A stretch of 33,448 bases of DNA. It comes from CAWBCI01 sp963787195. Lineage in GTDB: Bacteria > Bacteroidota > Bacteroidia > Bacteroidales > JAGOPY01. The notes under the pieces are model-generated. The model was not told the DNA's origin, searched no databases, and saw only the letters and a list, made by a program, of their open reading frames with translations. How positions within the stretch are numbered: position 1 is the first letter of the stretch; the number at the start of each line of letters is the position of its first letter. The position numbers were made by a program, and so were the translations under genes. The stretch is taken from positions 1 to 33,448 of the forward strand of contig CAWBCI010000028.1 in assembly GCA_963787195.1 (NCBI GenBank), in the 5' to 3' direction. This document shows, in pieces, positions 15,093-24,161 of this stretch.

Positions 15093-16567
15093 ACAAATCC
15101 CGCGGCTTCTTCCCTTCCCTCCAGTGACGTTCAATCTGTTCAAGCGATACACCTTTGGTCTCGGGAAGGTAAAAATAACCCCAGATCAGACCCAGGATAC
15201 CAATAATTGCATAGAGCCAGAAAGCTCCGGCCGGATTACCATTATCTTTGATTTGTGTGATGAAAGTGTTGCTTGCAGGATCATATAGTTTCTCATTTGT
15301 AAAGATGCTTGTTCCGGGCATGGTAAATAAGCCGGATAATTTTAAAGAAGGTAAAAGCCACCACCCCGTTGAAAAACCAGTTGGACAGGGAACCGATGGA
15401 AGTACCAACTCCCCGTACACGGATGGGGAAGACTTCGGAAATGATAAGCCAGCCAAGGGGTCCAAGACTGATGGCAAAGAACGCGATATATACCAGAACT
15501 AAAGCAATGGCGAACCATTTACCCATTGAGCCCAGGGATGTATGAAAGGCGAAGATCATTCCGAGGGCAAGCAGCGAGAAAACAATTCCACTCAGACCGA
15601 TAAAGTAAAGTTTCCGGCGCCCAATTTTATCGATCAGAAACAGAGAAAGCACGGTAAACAGCACATTGACCACTCCCACGCTGACGGCTCCCCATATTCC
15701 GGCCCGGGCGCCTTCAAATCCAACAATCATGAATATCTTGGGGCTGTAATAAATAACCGTGTTGATCCCGACAAATTGCTGGATAAACATGATACCGACT
15801 GCAATTATCAAGGCATTCCGCAGCCAGGGCTTGAAAACTTCACTTATTCCGGCCTGCTTCTTGTCTTTTTCAATTTCATCTTTCATCCTTTGAATAGAAG
15901 CTTCGACCAGGCTGGGTTCCTCCACCATTTTAAGGACCCTTCTGCCCTCGTCTTCCCGGCCTTTGGTCATCAGCCAGCGGGGTGTTTCGGGAAGGAAGAT
16001 CATCCCGATCAGTAAAATCATAGCCGGCACCACACCTATATAAAACATGGGTCGCCAGGAGGCCATATTTTCTTCATTGGCAAAGGCCAGGTCGCTCATA
16101 TATGAAACAAGGATCCCAATGGTAATCAGCAACTGGAAAAGTGATACCAGGCTTCCCCTTATTCGGGTGGGAGATATTTCCGCAATATATAATGGAACTG
16201 AAAAGGATGAAACTCCAATGGCAAGACCTATAAACAAGCGGGCATACATGAGCATGTGAGGGTTGGTGGAAAGGCCGGACCAGAGAGCGCCAATGGCGAA
16301 AATTACAGCAGAGGCAAGGATTACTTTTTTTCGGCCGAAGATATCAGAAATGCGGCCAGTGAGCATGGCACCTATAACAGCGCCAACCAATCCTGCAGTG
16401 GTGATATTTTCCACCATACTGTTGTCGATCTGGAAATCCTGCTGAAAAAATGGGATAGCTCCTGAGATAACACCTGTATCAAATCCAAACAGTAGTCCGC
16501 CTGTGGCGGCAACTGAAGCTATGACTACAACTAATTTCTTGTTGTATTTTCTCTCCTTTTTTGCCAT
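15091..16567 (-). pseudogene. Sugar porter (MFS, SP family), split by a frameshift near the C-terminus
   Basis: From ATG 16567 the frame encodes a standard sugar porter: GGLLFGFDTGVISGAIPFF, GRISDIFGRKKV, YIAEISPTRIRGSL, FLPETPRWLM, QQFVGINTVIYYSPKIF, DKIGRRKLYF, and GPLGWLIISEVFPIRVRG. It reads correctly through VVAFTFFKIIRL and then shifts out of frame, stopping at 15293. The continuation FTMPGTSIFTNEK, AGAFWLYAIIGILGLIWGY and PETKGVSLEQIE HWREGKKPRDL lies in the next frame, ending at 15091. One extra base near 15328 (or an equivalent indel up to about 15350) explains the split. The restored protein has about 491 residues and 12 membrane segments, the normal size. It resembles XylE/AraE-type sugar/H+ symporters; the actual sugar is unknown. 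As it stands, the product would lose the last membrane segment or two. It is divergent from the cyclase gene. Confidence 0.87.
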
Positions 16568-16606
16568 GATTATTGAATTATTTTAAAAAAACGTAAGAAG
16601 CAAGTC

Positions 16607-16638
16607 CGAAGGTAATAAGGAAATACTAAAAAATCGAA
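16607..16638 (-). promoter_or_regulatory. Possible promoter for the sugar porter gene
   Basis: On the minus strand, TTCG (16638-16635) and TACCTTCG (16614-16607) are separated by 20 bases, a one-mismatch version of the -7 box TAnnTTTG with an imperfect -33 element. It would give a leader of about 35 bases before the ATG at 16567. Both boxes deviate from consensus, so this is tentative. Confidence 0.3.
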
Positions 16639-16698
16639 TCTTGTCGTAAATTTAAACCTGATAATTTCATTTCTAAACTGTAAAAGAATATCTCTTGA

Positions 16699-16706
16699 TA
16701 AATTTG
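16699..16706 (+). promoter_or_regulatory. -7 box for the nucleotide cyclase gene
   Basis: TAAATTTG is an exact TAnnTTTG match ending 29 bases before the ATG at 16736, predicting a leader of about 24 bases. The -33 region has no clear TTTG at the usual distance. Confidence 0.45.
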
Positions 16707-16735
16707 TAACTTTCGCACTTTAATCGGAATTGAAA

Positions 16736-19396
16736 ATGAGAAAGCTTGCAGCCATCATGTTTACTGATATAGTCGGCTACTCTGCTCTAATGTCAGGGAA
16801 TGAAAAGCAGGCCATGCAAATCTTGTCTGAGAACAGGGAATTGCATAAGAAACTCATTCATCAGCATGAAGGTGAGTTTGTAAAAGAAATCGGTGACGGC
16901 ACATTGTCCATCTTCGGAAGTGCCTGGGATGCGGTGAGTTGTGCGCTGGACTTACAGAAAGCTATTACAAATTCCGGCGCATGGACTATCCGGGCCGGAA
17001 TCCATATCGGGGATGTGATGGTTTCTGAAAATGATGTCTTTGGAGATGGGGTAAATATTGCTGCCCGTTTGCAGGGAATATGTGAACCCGGCCGGATATA
17101 TATTTCCGAGAGCGTCTATGAAGATGTGAAAAATAAAATAGGTCAGGATTTCGAGTTCATCGGATCCAGGAGCCTGAAAAATATAAGCCATCCACTTAAA
17201 GTTTATGCACTTTCTGTACCGGGATCTCTAATTTCAACCCATCAGGGCGACGAGAAGCTTTCGAAACACCCTATGGCAAAAGTTTTAAATCAGAAAAAAA
17301 CATTATTTTTCCTGCTTATCATCATAATACTCACAATACTCTTTTTCATTCTTAAACCATTAATTATAAAAGCTATAACACCCGGGGAACCGACCCCGAT
17401 CGCAGTGATCAGCTTTGAAAATCAGACCGGTGATACCGCTTATAATTACTTACAGAAAGCTATACCCAATCTTCTAATAACCAATCTGGAACAGTCAAAA
17501 CTATTCAGGGTAATGACCTGGGAAAGGATGCAGGATGTGCTTACGCAGATGGGAGACACGAATGTGAAGCAGATAAATGCCAATATGGGTTTTGAGATTT
17601 GCCGGAAGGAAGACTGTCCAATTATAGTGATCGGAAGTTTCGTAAAAGCAGGAGATGTATTCGTGACCGATGCAAAGGTACTGGATGTCGGAACCAAACA
17701 GATCCTGGAAAGTGTCAGTTCACGTGGAATGGGTGTTGGCAGTATACTTGAGAGCCAGATCGACGACCTCAGCAGGTCCATTTCACGCAGTCTTGGGATT
17801 TCATCCTTTAAAGTGGAGCAGGCTTCCATGCATATCCTGGATGTGACGACCAGTTCTATGGAAGCATATAATTATTTTCTGAAAGGCCGGGATGCAATGG
17901 ATAAGATGTATTATGAAGATGCCAGGAAGTACCTTGAAAAAGCTGTCGGGATAGATCCGCATTTTGCAGAGGCCTGGCTCTATCTGGCAACTGCCTATAA
18001 TTCTCTGCTGAACTACCAGTTGCGGGATGATGCAATTAAAAAAGCTTATGCAAGCTCTTCCAAAGCTACCGAACCTGAGCAGCTAACCATCCGTGCCGTT
18101 TATGAAAGGGTGATCATGAACAACCTGGACGAGGAATACCGTCTCTTAAAAATGCTTTCGGAGAAATCTCCCAAGGATAAAAGAGTCCGTTATAATTTGG
18201 GCATGTGCCTTAGAGACAAAAATGAGATCAATAAAGCCATCGATCAGTTCAATATGGCTATAGCACTGGATCCGGACTATGGAGAAGCTTATAACCAGGC
18301 TGCTTATCTTTATGCGAAACAGGGGAATTACGAGAAGGCACTGGAGTATTTTAATACTTATTCCAGGCTGAACCCCCGGGATGCAAATCCAGTGGATTCC
18401 AAAGGAGACCTGCTATGGAGAATGGGCAGGCTGGATGAATCAATCAGCAGTTTTAAAAAAGCCCTGGAGCTTAAGCCCGACTTCTTTTATTCAGCGTCGA
18501 AAATCGCTTATATATATGGAATGAAAGAAGAGTACGCCAAAGCATATGAATGGATAGACAAGAATATTGAAATGTCGCCTTCATCCGGGACCCAGGGATT
18601 ATCCTATTGGGCAAGGGCATACTTTGACATCTGGCTGGGAGACAATAAACAGGCAAATATTGACCTCGAAAAATCCAGACAAACCGGAATATCCGGGAAT
18701 AATCCCCTTGTACTTCAACAGTATAGATTATTGAACAATATTATGAGGATACTTCCACCCTCCAATATCCTTTCAAACCCTCAGGATTACAAGGATATAT
18801 TGAAGGAACAGCCGGATGGCTCCTTAAAGAATATTTCAGATTCAATGACAAATTATATAATCACATCCATCATTTATAAAAACCTGAATGAAATTGACTC
18901 GAGCCGTTTGCAATTAGCCGGATTAAAGGAATTATTATCCAGGATTCCGAATGATAACAGCAATCAGTTCCAAAACTGGTATAATTATATCAGTGCTGAA
19001 ATATTCCTGAAAGAAGAACAATATACCAAGGTCATGGATATCTTAAAAGAACCTGTTATAGTGAGCCTGCCCGATTTTACATTCCCCGGGGTGCTAATTT
19101 ATAATCTGCCATTTTTAAAGGACGGATTGGCAAAGGCTTATGCAAAATTGGGCAGAACATCCGAGGCGATTGAAGAATATGAAAAACTCATAAAATTTGA
19201 TCCGGCTCAGCCTGAACGCATTCTTATACACCCGCTTTACCATTATTCACTCGGAAAACTATATGAATCTGCCGGAAGGAATAAGGAAGCTTCTGATCAA
19301 TACCGGATTTTTCTGAAACTATGGAAAAATGCCGATTCCGTTTATCCCCAAACTTCTGATGCCAAAGCCCGGCTTGCAGTTCTGGAAAAAAAATAG
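16736..19396 (+). CDS. Class III adenylate/guanylate cyclase with TolB-like domain and TPR repeats
   Basis: Residues 1-160 are a class III cyclase homology domain with all core residues: metal-binding Asp11 (MFTDIVGYS) and Asp54 (KEIGDGTLSIF), and the transition-state pair Asn107/Arg111 in FGDGVNIAARL. Lys50 and Asp104 favour ATP over GTP, so adenylate cyclase is the better guess. A single membrane segment at about 189-208 separates it from a TolB-N/FlgO-like domain (IAVISFENQTGDTAYNYL, about 221-355). TPR repeats fill about 375-886 (EDARKYLEKAVGIDPHFAEAW, INKAIDQFNMAIALDPDYGEAY and others). The cyclase is cytoplasmic; the TolB-like and TPR parts lie across the membrane or beside it. The combination is common as an orphan signal-input protein, but what it senses is unknown. 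An in-frame TTG at 16730 is possible; the ATG at 16736 was chosen because MRKLAAIMFTDIVG is the normal family start. Confidence 0.9.
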   Translation: MRKLAAIMFTDIVGYSALMSGNEKQAMQILSENRELHKKLIHQHEGEFVKEIGDGTLSIFGSAWDAVSCALDLQKAITNSGAWTIRAGIHIGDVMVSENDVFGDGVNIAARLQGICEPGRIYISESVYEDVKNKIGQDFEFIGSRSLKNISHPLKVYALSVPGSLISTHQGDEKLSKHPMAKVLNQKKTLFFLLIIIILTILFFILKPLIIKAITPGEPTPIAVISFENQTGDTAYNYLQKAIPNLLITNLEQSKLFRVMTWERMQDVLTQMGDTNVKQINANMGFEICRKEDCPIIVIGSFVKAGDVFVTDAKVLDVGTKQILESVSSRGMGVGSILESQIDDLSRSISRSLGISSFKVEQASMHILDVTTSSMEAYNYFLKGRDAMDKMYYEDARKYLEKAVGIDPHFAEAWLYLATAYNSLLNYQLRDDAIKKAYASSSKATEPEQLTIRAVYERVIMNNLDEEYRLLKMLSEKSPKDKRVRYNLGMCLRDKNEINKAIDQFNMAIALDPDYGEAYNQAAYLYAKQGNYEKALEYFNTYSRLNPRDANPVDSKGDLLWRMGRLDESISSFKKALELKPDFFYSASKIAYIYGMKEEYAKAYEWIDKNIEMSPSSGTQGLSYWARAYFDIWLGDNKQANIDLEKSRQTGISGNNPLVLQQYRLLNNIMRILPPSNILSNPQDYKDILKEQPDGSLKNISDSMTNYIITSIIYKNLNEIDSSRLQLAGLKELLSRIPNDNSNQFQNWYNYISAEIFLKEEQYTKVMDILKEPVIVSLPDFTFPGVLIYNLPFLKDGLAKAYAKLGRTSEAIEEYEKLIKFDPAQPERILIHPLYHYSLGKLYESAGRNKEASDQYRIFLKLWKNADSVYPQTSDAKARLAVLEKK

Positions 19397-19496
19397 GGCC
19401 AATGGCTTTTCTAAATCTCCGGTCGATCAGCCTTTGTGACAAACTTAAAGATCAGGCCCCTCGTATAGAAAGATTCAATTAATGATAGACTTTATT

Positions 19497-19601
19497 TTAT
19501 TGTTTAATAATTTTTTTGTTAGATATAATGTTACCCTGTTTATTATGAATGGTGACCACGTATATACCAGGATGGAGTTTAGACATAGTAATTGTCCTGT
19601 T
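19497..19601 (-). pseudogene. Relic of a T9SS type A C-terminal sorting domain
   Basis: Between the cyclase and the AsmA gene (19397-19892) there is no intact gene. On the minus strand, codons from 19601 down to a TAA at 19499-19497 read NRTITMSKLHPGIYVVTI followed by HNKQGNIISNKKIIKQ-stop, the exact pattern of the last 30 residues of a type A T9SS domain: L.PGIYVV.I...G....KKII.. then a basic end. Compare LPKGIYILKATND...QKLILR in the intact cargo protein at 6903-9665. An in-frame TGA (19604-19602) lies immediately upstream. Further upstream, in another frame, the phrase DNNPVPG may be a remnant of the YPNP strand. The rest of the parent gene is gone. I see nothing else supportable in this gap. 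Confidence 0.6.
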
Positions 19602-19892
19602 TCAATGATCTCCCACAAAGCGGTTCAAAGTCCCGGAACCGGATTATTATCAATAAAGAAGAATAGGAATATTCCATTTTTGAATGAGCTGAACTTTATC
19701 AAATTTAGTAATGGAGTAAAATCCTGATGCCTGAAGGTTTTCATGAGGAAGGATTATCAGCTTATAAGTTGATTAAAAGAAGATCTTTTCTTATGCTATA
19801 AATATACTAATTCCTATTTTTACGGTATTGCTCTGATCAATCCGAAGACTGGCCGGATTTCAGAGTAAATAGCATCAGAAACAATACGCTAA

Positions 19893-22800
19893 ATGAAGAA
19901 AAAGCACATCAGAGTAATTGTCCTTTTTACAGCTCTTATCATACTGCCACTCCTTGCGCTGTTTCTAATTTCAAAAATGCAGCAGGGACCTCTGCGCCGG
20001 GAACTGACGGATTTAATAAAACGAAATGTCAAGGAGCAAGTAAAATTCGATGACTTTTCACTTTCCTATTTCCGTGACTTCCCAAAGCTGCATTTGCAGA
20101 TAAAAAATGTTAGCGTTTCCAGTGAAGGTCAGACAAGTATCCGTATTGGATCAGTTGAATTACTGCTCAATCCGGCCGGACTCCTGAGAAATGAAATCAG
20201 GCTTGATAAACTTATACTTTCCGATGCCGCACTGTATTCTAAAATAGACAGCCTGGGCCATAAGACCCACATACTTACCCTGAAGGAAAATCCCGAGGGT
20301 GATTCCTATCATAAATTCAATATAAATTCACATGACATTGAGGTACATAAGGCAAATTTATCTTTCATAAATCAATTTAAGGGAAGCAATATAAAAGTGA
20401 ATGTTGATGATGCCCGCTTGAATCTGGAAATGAAGGATAGCCTGCTGCTGATCAGTGGCGTGATACAAGGCTGTCTCGACACTCTGATCAGTTATAACAA
20501 GCTGCTCATTTCCGGCCAGGCCATGAAAGCGGTGGATATGACTTATTCCATCAACACCCTGAACGGATTAAATGAAATCCGCAGCGGCTATCTCATGGCA
20601 CAGGAATTGAAAATCGATCCCAGTCTCAGGATCACCCCTATCGAAGACGGATACGACATCAATTTCCGCTTATCGGCTGAAGATAATTTCGATAAGTTCC
20701 TGAAACTATTTAAATTCCATGCCGGGATGAATTTCACTCAGGCTAATCCCGGGGCGAAACTGGATTTGTCAATGGACCTGTCAGGTTTTGTGAATCCGCG
20801 TATTCATCCGCTGATGAACCTGAATTTCAGCCTCATCAATGCGGAAATCATCAATAAAGATATCCCCTACCCTATAATTATCAGCACCTTAAAAGGGAAA
20901 TACACGAACGGTGATAAACATTGCCTCAAATCCACGTCGATCTCGCTCGATACTATTCATGCCGAATTAAGCCAAAGCTATGTTGACGGAAGTATTTCCG
21001 TGTTCAACCTGGATGATCCGGATGTAAACGCTCATATCATTTCTTCCATAGACCTTAGTCACTTTTCCAAAGTAAGCGCAGACCTAAGCCTGAGCGGGCG
21101 TTTAGACCTGGATCTGACACTTGAAGGAAAGTTAAGTGAACTCAGGAAAATCCATAAAAAGGGGGAAGAAATTGCCCGGGGCCGGATAGAAGTCCACAAT
21201 CTCCAGCTAATCAGGACTGACCAGGCTTACCATTTAAACAACATAAACGGCAAGAGTTTACTGAAGGATCACATCCTGGAAATTACCAGTCTTCGGGGAG
21301 CTTTCAACGAATCAGCCTTTCATTTTCAGGGTAAATTTGATAAGCTGGATGAATTTATTATGGACAGAAAAAAAGTCCCCGGCGGCGAAATTGAGCTTGA
21401 TTTTGACAAGATAGATCTTCGTAAAATCAAGTTCAGCAGCCAAAAAACCCCGGATACTGCCAAAGTTTTTTCTTTTCCCTTTCCGATAGGTAAAATTGAA
21501 TTCAAACTAAAGGGCAAAAAAATCCTTACAGATCAGGGAATAATAGAAAATCTACTTATGAAGGGAAATCTAAGTCCTTCAAAGCTGAAGATATCTTCTG
21601 CCGGATTCAGGTTCCAGGATGGAGTTCTTGACGCATCGGGGGAGGTGGCCTATGGCAATAATGGCATAATGTATGCAAATGCCAATGTCAGGGGGGATTT
21701 CCAATATCTCAGGCTGGACATTCCGGAGAAAAAAGTTCCCTCAGAAAATCCTTTTTTCAGCATTCCCGCCTGGCTGAATGCTCAGATCGATTTACACGTT
21801 GCCAAAGGAAAGCTGCAGAATATTGATTATACAAACATGGATCTGGCGACTGAGATCAATGGGCTGGAAATCAAGATAAAAAAACTCGGACTGAACAGCT
21901 TCAATGGCAGGGCCGAATTAAGCGGCCTGTTAAGCTTTAAAGAGAAAGGTCCCGTCAAGGCAGTACTGGACGGTTCCATGGTTTTTAATCATCTGGATCT
22001 TGATGAAATTCAAAGGGTTTTCACCGCTAAACATCCTGAAAATCCTAAGGCAGAAAAAGCAAAACTTCCGCCCGATTTAAATCTCCATATTGATATCAGG
22101 GCAAATGAAATGACGTACAAGGATGTTTTGCTCTCCGATTTCAGTACCAAACTCCTGGCAGATTCCCATTCGTTCCAAATCGAAGCTTTGAATGCCGGAT
22201 TGCCCTTCGGGAAGATTGACATGGATCTGCAAGCCGGTCATTTATTCAGCGATAGTTTATATTTTTCGGGCAATGCCAATATTAATATCGATACACTTGT
22301 TCTGGAAAATGTCATGAGATATAAACTTTTTGAAGGGAATATTGAAAAGAAGTCTGAACCGGCAGGCTTTATGAACGAATTATCACCTGTAGAAATCCTT
22401 AGCCGGGCAGGCACAAATCTGAATATTCAAGTCCATGCCAATCATATTTCTTATATGGATTCAGCCTATGACAGTCTTAATCTGAAGCTGCACTTCATCC
22501 CTGAAAAAGTCTGGCTGGAAGAACTTCGTTTCAATCTTCCGGAAGGCATTGCCCGTTTACAAGCTTACCTCCTCTTGAATCAAGGGAAAGAAGCTTTTCC
22601 GGGATTTCTTTCCATGGAAGCAAATAACATTGAGATAAGCGATTTCCTCAGGTCCTTCGGGAATTTTGATCAGGATGTCTTTACTTCTGAGAATACTTCC
22701 GGAAAATTATCCTGGAATCTTGATTACTATTTTAAACTGGGGCCTGATTTCATTCCGATAAGGGATCAAAATGCAATGATGTTGAATATGAGAATAAAGC

Positions 22801-23279
22801 ATGCTGAATTGAATAATGTGGAACCACTTGAACATGCCTTATTCTTCATCGGTCATAAAACAAAAGATAATTTTCTGATAAGTGAACTAACATTAAGCGC
22901 CTATCTCTTTAAAGAGAATTTTTATTTCAAGGATCTTTATATGAATGATAATATTGCACGGCTTGAAATTTTCGGAAAGTACGATCACCCTCTTACAGAT
23001 ATGAGCCTGGGAATGGCCGTGAGCCTGAGCGATTTGTTTTTCAGGTCGAAAGGAAACAGGATCTTAGAGACTGAAGAGGGAATTGTAAAAGTAGGAAAAG
23101 ATGCACGGGTTTTCCTGAAACTGAAGGGGCCCTTGAAAGGCTACAAGATCAGCCTGAGTTCAGGAAAGAAATTTAATGACTTCCGGGAACAAATGCTGGA
23201 AGAACTTTTTAGGGCACAACAGGAATTTAAGAACCGGGACACGCTAAAGACAAACAATAGTAAAATCAGACAGGACTAA
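19893..23279 (+). CDS. AsmA-like family protein
   Basis: The protein has 1128 residues with one N-terminal membrane anchor (about residues 7-28, VIVLFTALIILPLLALFLI) and a long beta-rich remainder. The block VKFDDFSLSYFRDFPKLHLQIKNVSV is the AsmA N-terminal signature; repeated short amphipathic strands and the late segment ILSRAGTNLNIQVHANHISY belong to the AsmA/AsmA-like C-terminal region. A charged helix (FREQMLEELFRAQQEF) ends the protein. AsmA/TamB/YhdP relatives form elongated hydrophobic grooves across the periplasm and are implicated in outer-membrane lipid transport and homeostasis. Anchoring in the inner membrane with the body in the periplasm is predicted. It is followed 144 bases later by the CCG protein gene, which has its own -7 box, so the two are likely separate units. 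It is close to the size of other Bacteroidota family members. Confidence 0.87.
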   Translation: MKKKHIRVIVLFTALIILPLLALFLISKMQQGPLRRELTDLIKRNVKEQVKFDDFSLSYFRDFPKLHLQIKNVSVSSEGQTSIRIGSVELLLNPAGLLRNEIRLDKLILSDAALYSKIDSLGHKTHILTLKENPEGDSYHKFNINSHDIEVHKANLSFINQFKGSNIKVNVDDARLNLEMKDSLLLISGVIQGCLDTLISYNKLLISGQAMKAVDMTYSINTLNGLNEIRSGYLMAQELKIDPSLRITPIEDGYDINFRLSAEDNFDKFLKLFKFHAGMNFTQANPGAKLDLSMDLSGFVNPRIHPLMNLNFSLINAEIINKDIPYPIIISTLKGKYTNGDKHCLKSTSISLDTIHAELSQSYVDGSISVFNLDDPDVNAHIISSIDLSHFSKVSADLSLSGRLDLDLTLEGKLSELRKIHKKGEEIARGRIEVHNLQLIRTDQAYHLNNINGKSLLKDHILEITSLRGAFNESAFHFQGKFDKLDEFIMDRKKVPGGEIELDFDKIDLRKIKFSSQKTPDTAKVFSFPFPIGKIEFKLKGKKILTDQGIIENLLMKGNLSPSKLKISSAGFRFQDGVLDASGEVAYGNNGIMYANANVRGDFQYLRLDIPEKKVPSENPFFSIPAWLNAQIDLHVAKGKLQNIDYTNMDLATEINGLEIKIKKLGLNSFNGRAELSGLLSFKEKGPVKAVLDGSMVFNHLDLDEIQRVFTAKHPENPKAEKAKLPPDLNLHIDIRANEMTYKDVLLSDFSTKLLADSHSFQIEALNAGLPFGKIDMDLQAGHLFSDSLYFSGNANINIDTLVLENVMRYKLFEGNIEKKSEPAGFMNELSPVEILSRAGTNLNIQVHANHISYMDSAYDSLNLKLHFIPEKVWLEELRFNLPEGIARLQAYLLLNQGKEAFPGFLSMEANNIEISDFLRSFGNFDQDVFTSENTSGKLSWNLDYYFKLGPDFIPIRDQNAMMLNMRIKHAELNNVEPLEHALFFIGHKTKDNFLISELTLSAYLFKENFYFKDLYMNDNIARLEIFGKYDHPLTDMSLGMAVSLSDLFFRSKGNRILETEEGIVKVGKDARVFLKLKGPLKGYKISLSSGKKFNDFREQMLEELFRAQQEFKNRDTLKTNNSKIRQD

Positions 23280-23380
23280 ATTTTGAAAATGCTATGTATA
23301 GTTGTTTTGTTTTATCGGCCGAATTCAGGCCGCCGGGTGCCATATTTTCAGCTTTAAGTGCAGCTTTCAACAATTAATAA

Positions 23381-23388
23381 TAAATTTG
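23381..23388 (+). promoter_or_regulatory. -7 box for the LutA-like gene; supports the start at 23424
   Basis: TAAATTTG is an exact TAnnTTTG match ending 35 bases before the ATG at 23424. It lies downstream of the in-frame GTG at 23358, so a transcript from here could not use that GTG. This supports the shorter protein. Confidence 0.45.
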
Positions 23389-23423
23389 CAGTTGAGTCGC
23401 ATTTCTTTAACCCTTCAGGAGCT

Positions 23424-24143
23424 ATGAAAGTTGACATATTTATCCCTTGTTTTATAGATCAGATTTATCCCCAGACTGCTTTCAACATGATTAAGATTTT
23501 GGAGAAACTGGATGTGGAAGTCAACTATAATGAGAACCAGACCTGTTGTGGGCAAATATCATTCAACAGTGGTTTTTGGGATGATGCGAAAAAAATCGGG
23601 GAGAAATTTATCAAGGATTTCAACACAGGCCGGACGGTAGTAACCCCATCGGCTTCCTGCGGGGGTTATGTGAAAAATTATTACGGGGAGTTATTCCATA
23701 ATACAGGCCTGCATTTGGAATTCCGTCAACTTCAAAAGAATATGATGGAGTTCACTGATTTCCTGGTGAATGTAATGCATGTCACGAATCTGGGAGCTAC
23801 ATTTGAACATAAAGTCACTTACCACGATTCATGTGCCGCATTAAGAGAATATAAACTGAAAGACGAACCCCGCACTCTACTGCAGAATGTTAAAGGGCTG
23901 GAGTTAATAGAGATGGCTGAAAGAGAAACCTGTTGCGGTTTCGGCGGAACATTCTCTGTAAAAAACCAGGCCATTTCATCAGCCATGGCTGAACAGAAAG
24001 TACAGAATGCAATGGAAACGGGGGCTGAATATATAATTTCCACAGATTCTTCCTGCCTGATGCACCAGGCAGGATATATCTCAAAGCACAAACTTCCTAT
24101 CAAAGTCCTTCACATAATAGACGTACTGGCAAGTGGTTGGTAG
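23424..24143 (+). CDS. LutA/YkgE-family (Fe-S)-binding CCG-domain protein
   Basis: This 239-residue protein has two CCG (cysteine-rich) domains: QTCCGQISFNSG (41-42) with ASCGGYVKNYYGEL (79-80), and YHDSCAALREY (137) with ETCCGFGGTFSVK (170-171) and STDSSCLMHQ (211). The start KVDIFIPCFIDQIYP is the LutA N-terminus. LutA-type proteins are subunits of L-lactate oxidation complexes (LutABC) or stand-alone CCG proteins related to glycolate oxidase and heterodisulfide reductase subunits, binding Fe-S clusters in the cytoplasm. No LutB or LutC gene lies beside it here, so a lactate role is not established. The start at 23424 is preceded by AGGAG two bases upstream and by the -7 box at 23381. It converges on aroA, with both stops inside one palindrome. 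Confidence 0.88.
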   Translation: MKVDIFIPCFIDQIYPQTAFNMIKILEKLDVEVNYNENQTCCGQISFNSGFWDDAKKIGEKFIKDFNTGRTVVTPSASCGGYVKNYYGELFHNTGLHLEFRQLQKNMMEFTDFLVNVMHVTNLGATFEHKVTYHDSCAALREYKLKDEPRTLLQNVKGLELIEMAERETCCGFGGTFSVKNQAISSAMAEQKVQNAMETGAEYIISTDSSCLMHQAGYISKHKLPIKVLHIIDVLASGW

Positions 24144-24161
24144 TCATTGATTAAATGACTA
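24141..24161. terminator. Palindrome spanning both stop codons of convergent lutA-like and aroA genes
   Basis: TAGTCATT (24141-24148) and AATGACTA (24154-24161) form a perfect 8-bp stem with the 5-base loop GATTA. The left arm begins with the TAG stop of the plus-strand gene (24141-24143), and the right arm ends with the complement of the TAG stop of aroA (24159-24161). It is symmetric, as a bidirectional terminator should be, but the stem is AT-rich and has no U-tract, so termination is unproven. Confidence 0.45.

Noticed and set aside
19482..19727. Plus-strand 81-codon reading frame in the gap between the cyclase and AsmA genes
   Set aside because: No family features or start context; it is the antisense of the T9SS relic, whose minus-strand reading matches a known domain.
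23316..23332. Hairpin CGGCC/GGCCG after the AsmA gene as a terminator
   Set aside because: Only five pairs, built around a short palindromic sequence, with no following T-tract.
23358..23423. Extended N-terminus of the LutA-like protein from GTG 23358
   Set aside because: The added residues do not resemble the family, the -7 box at 23381 lies inside it, and LutA proteins begin at the equivalent of Met 23424.
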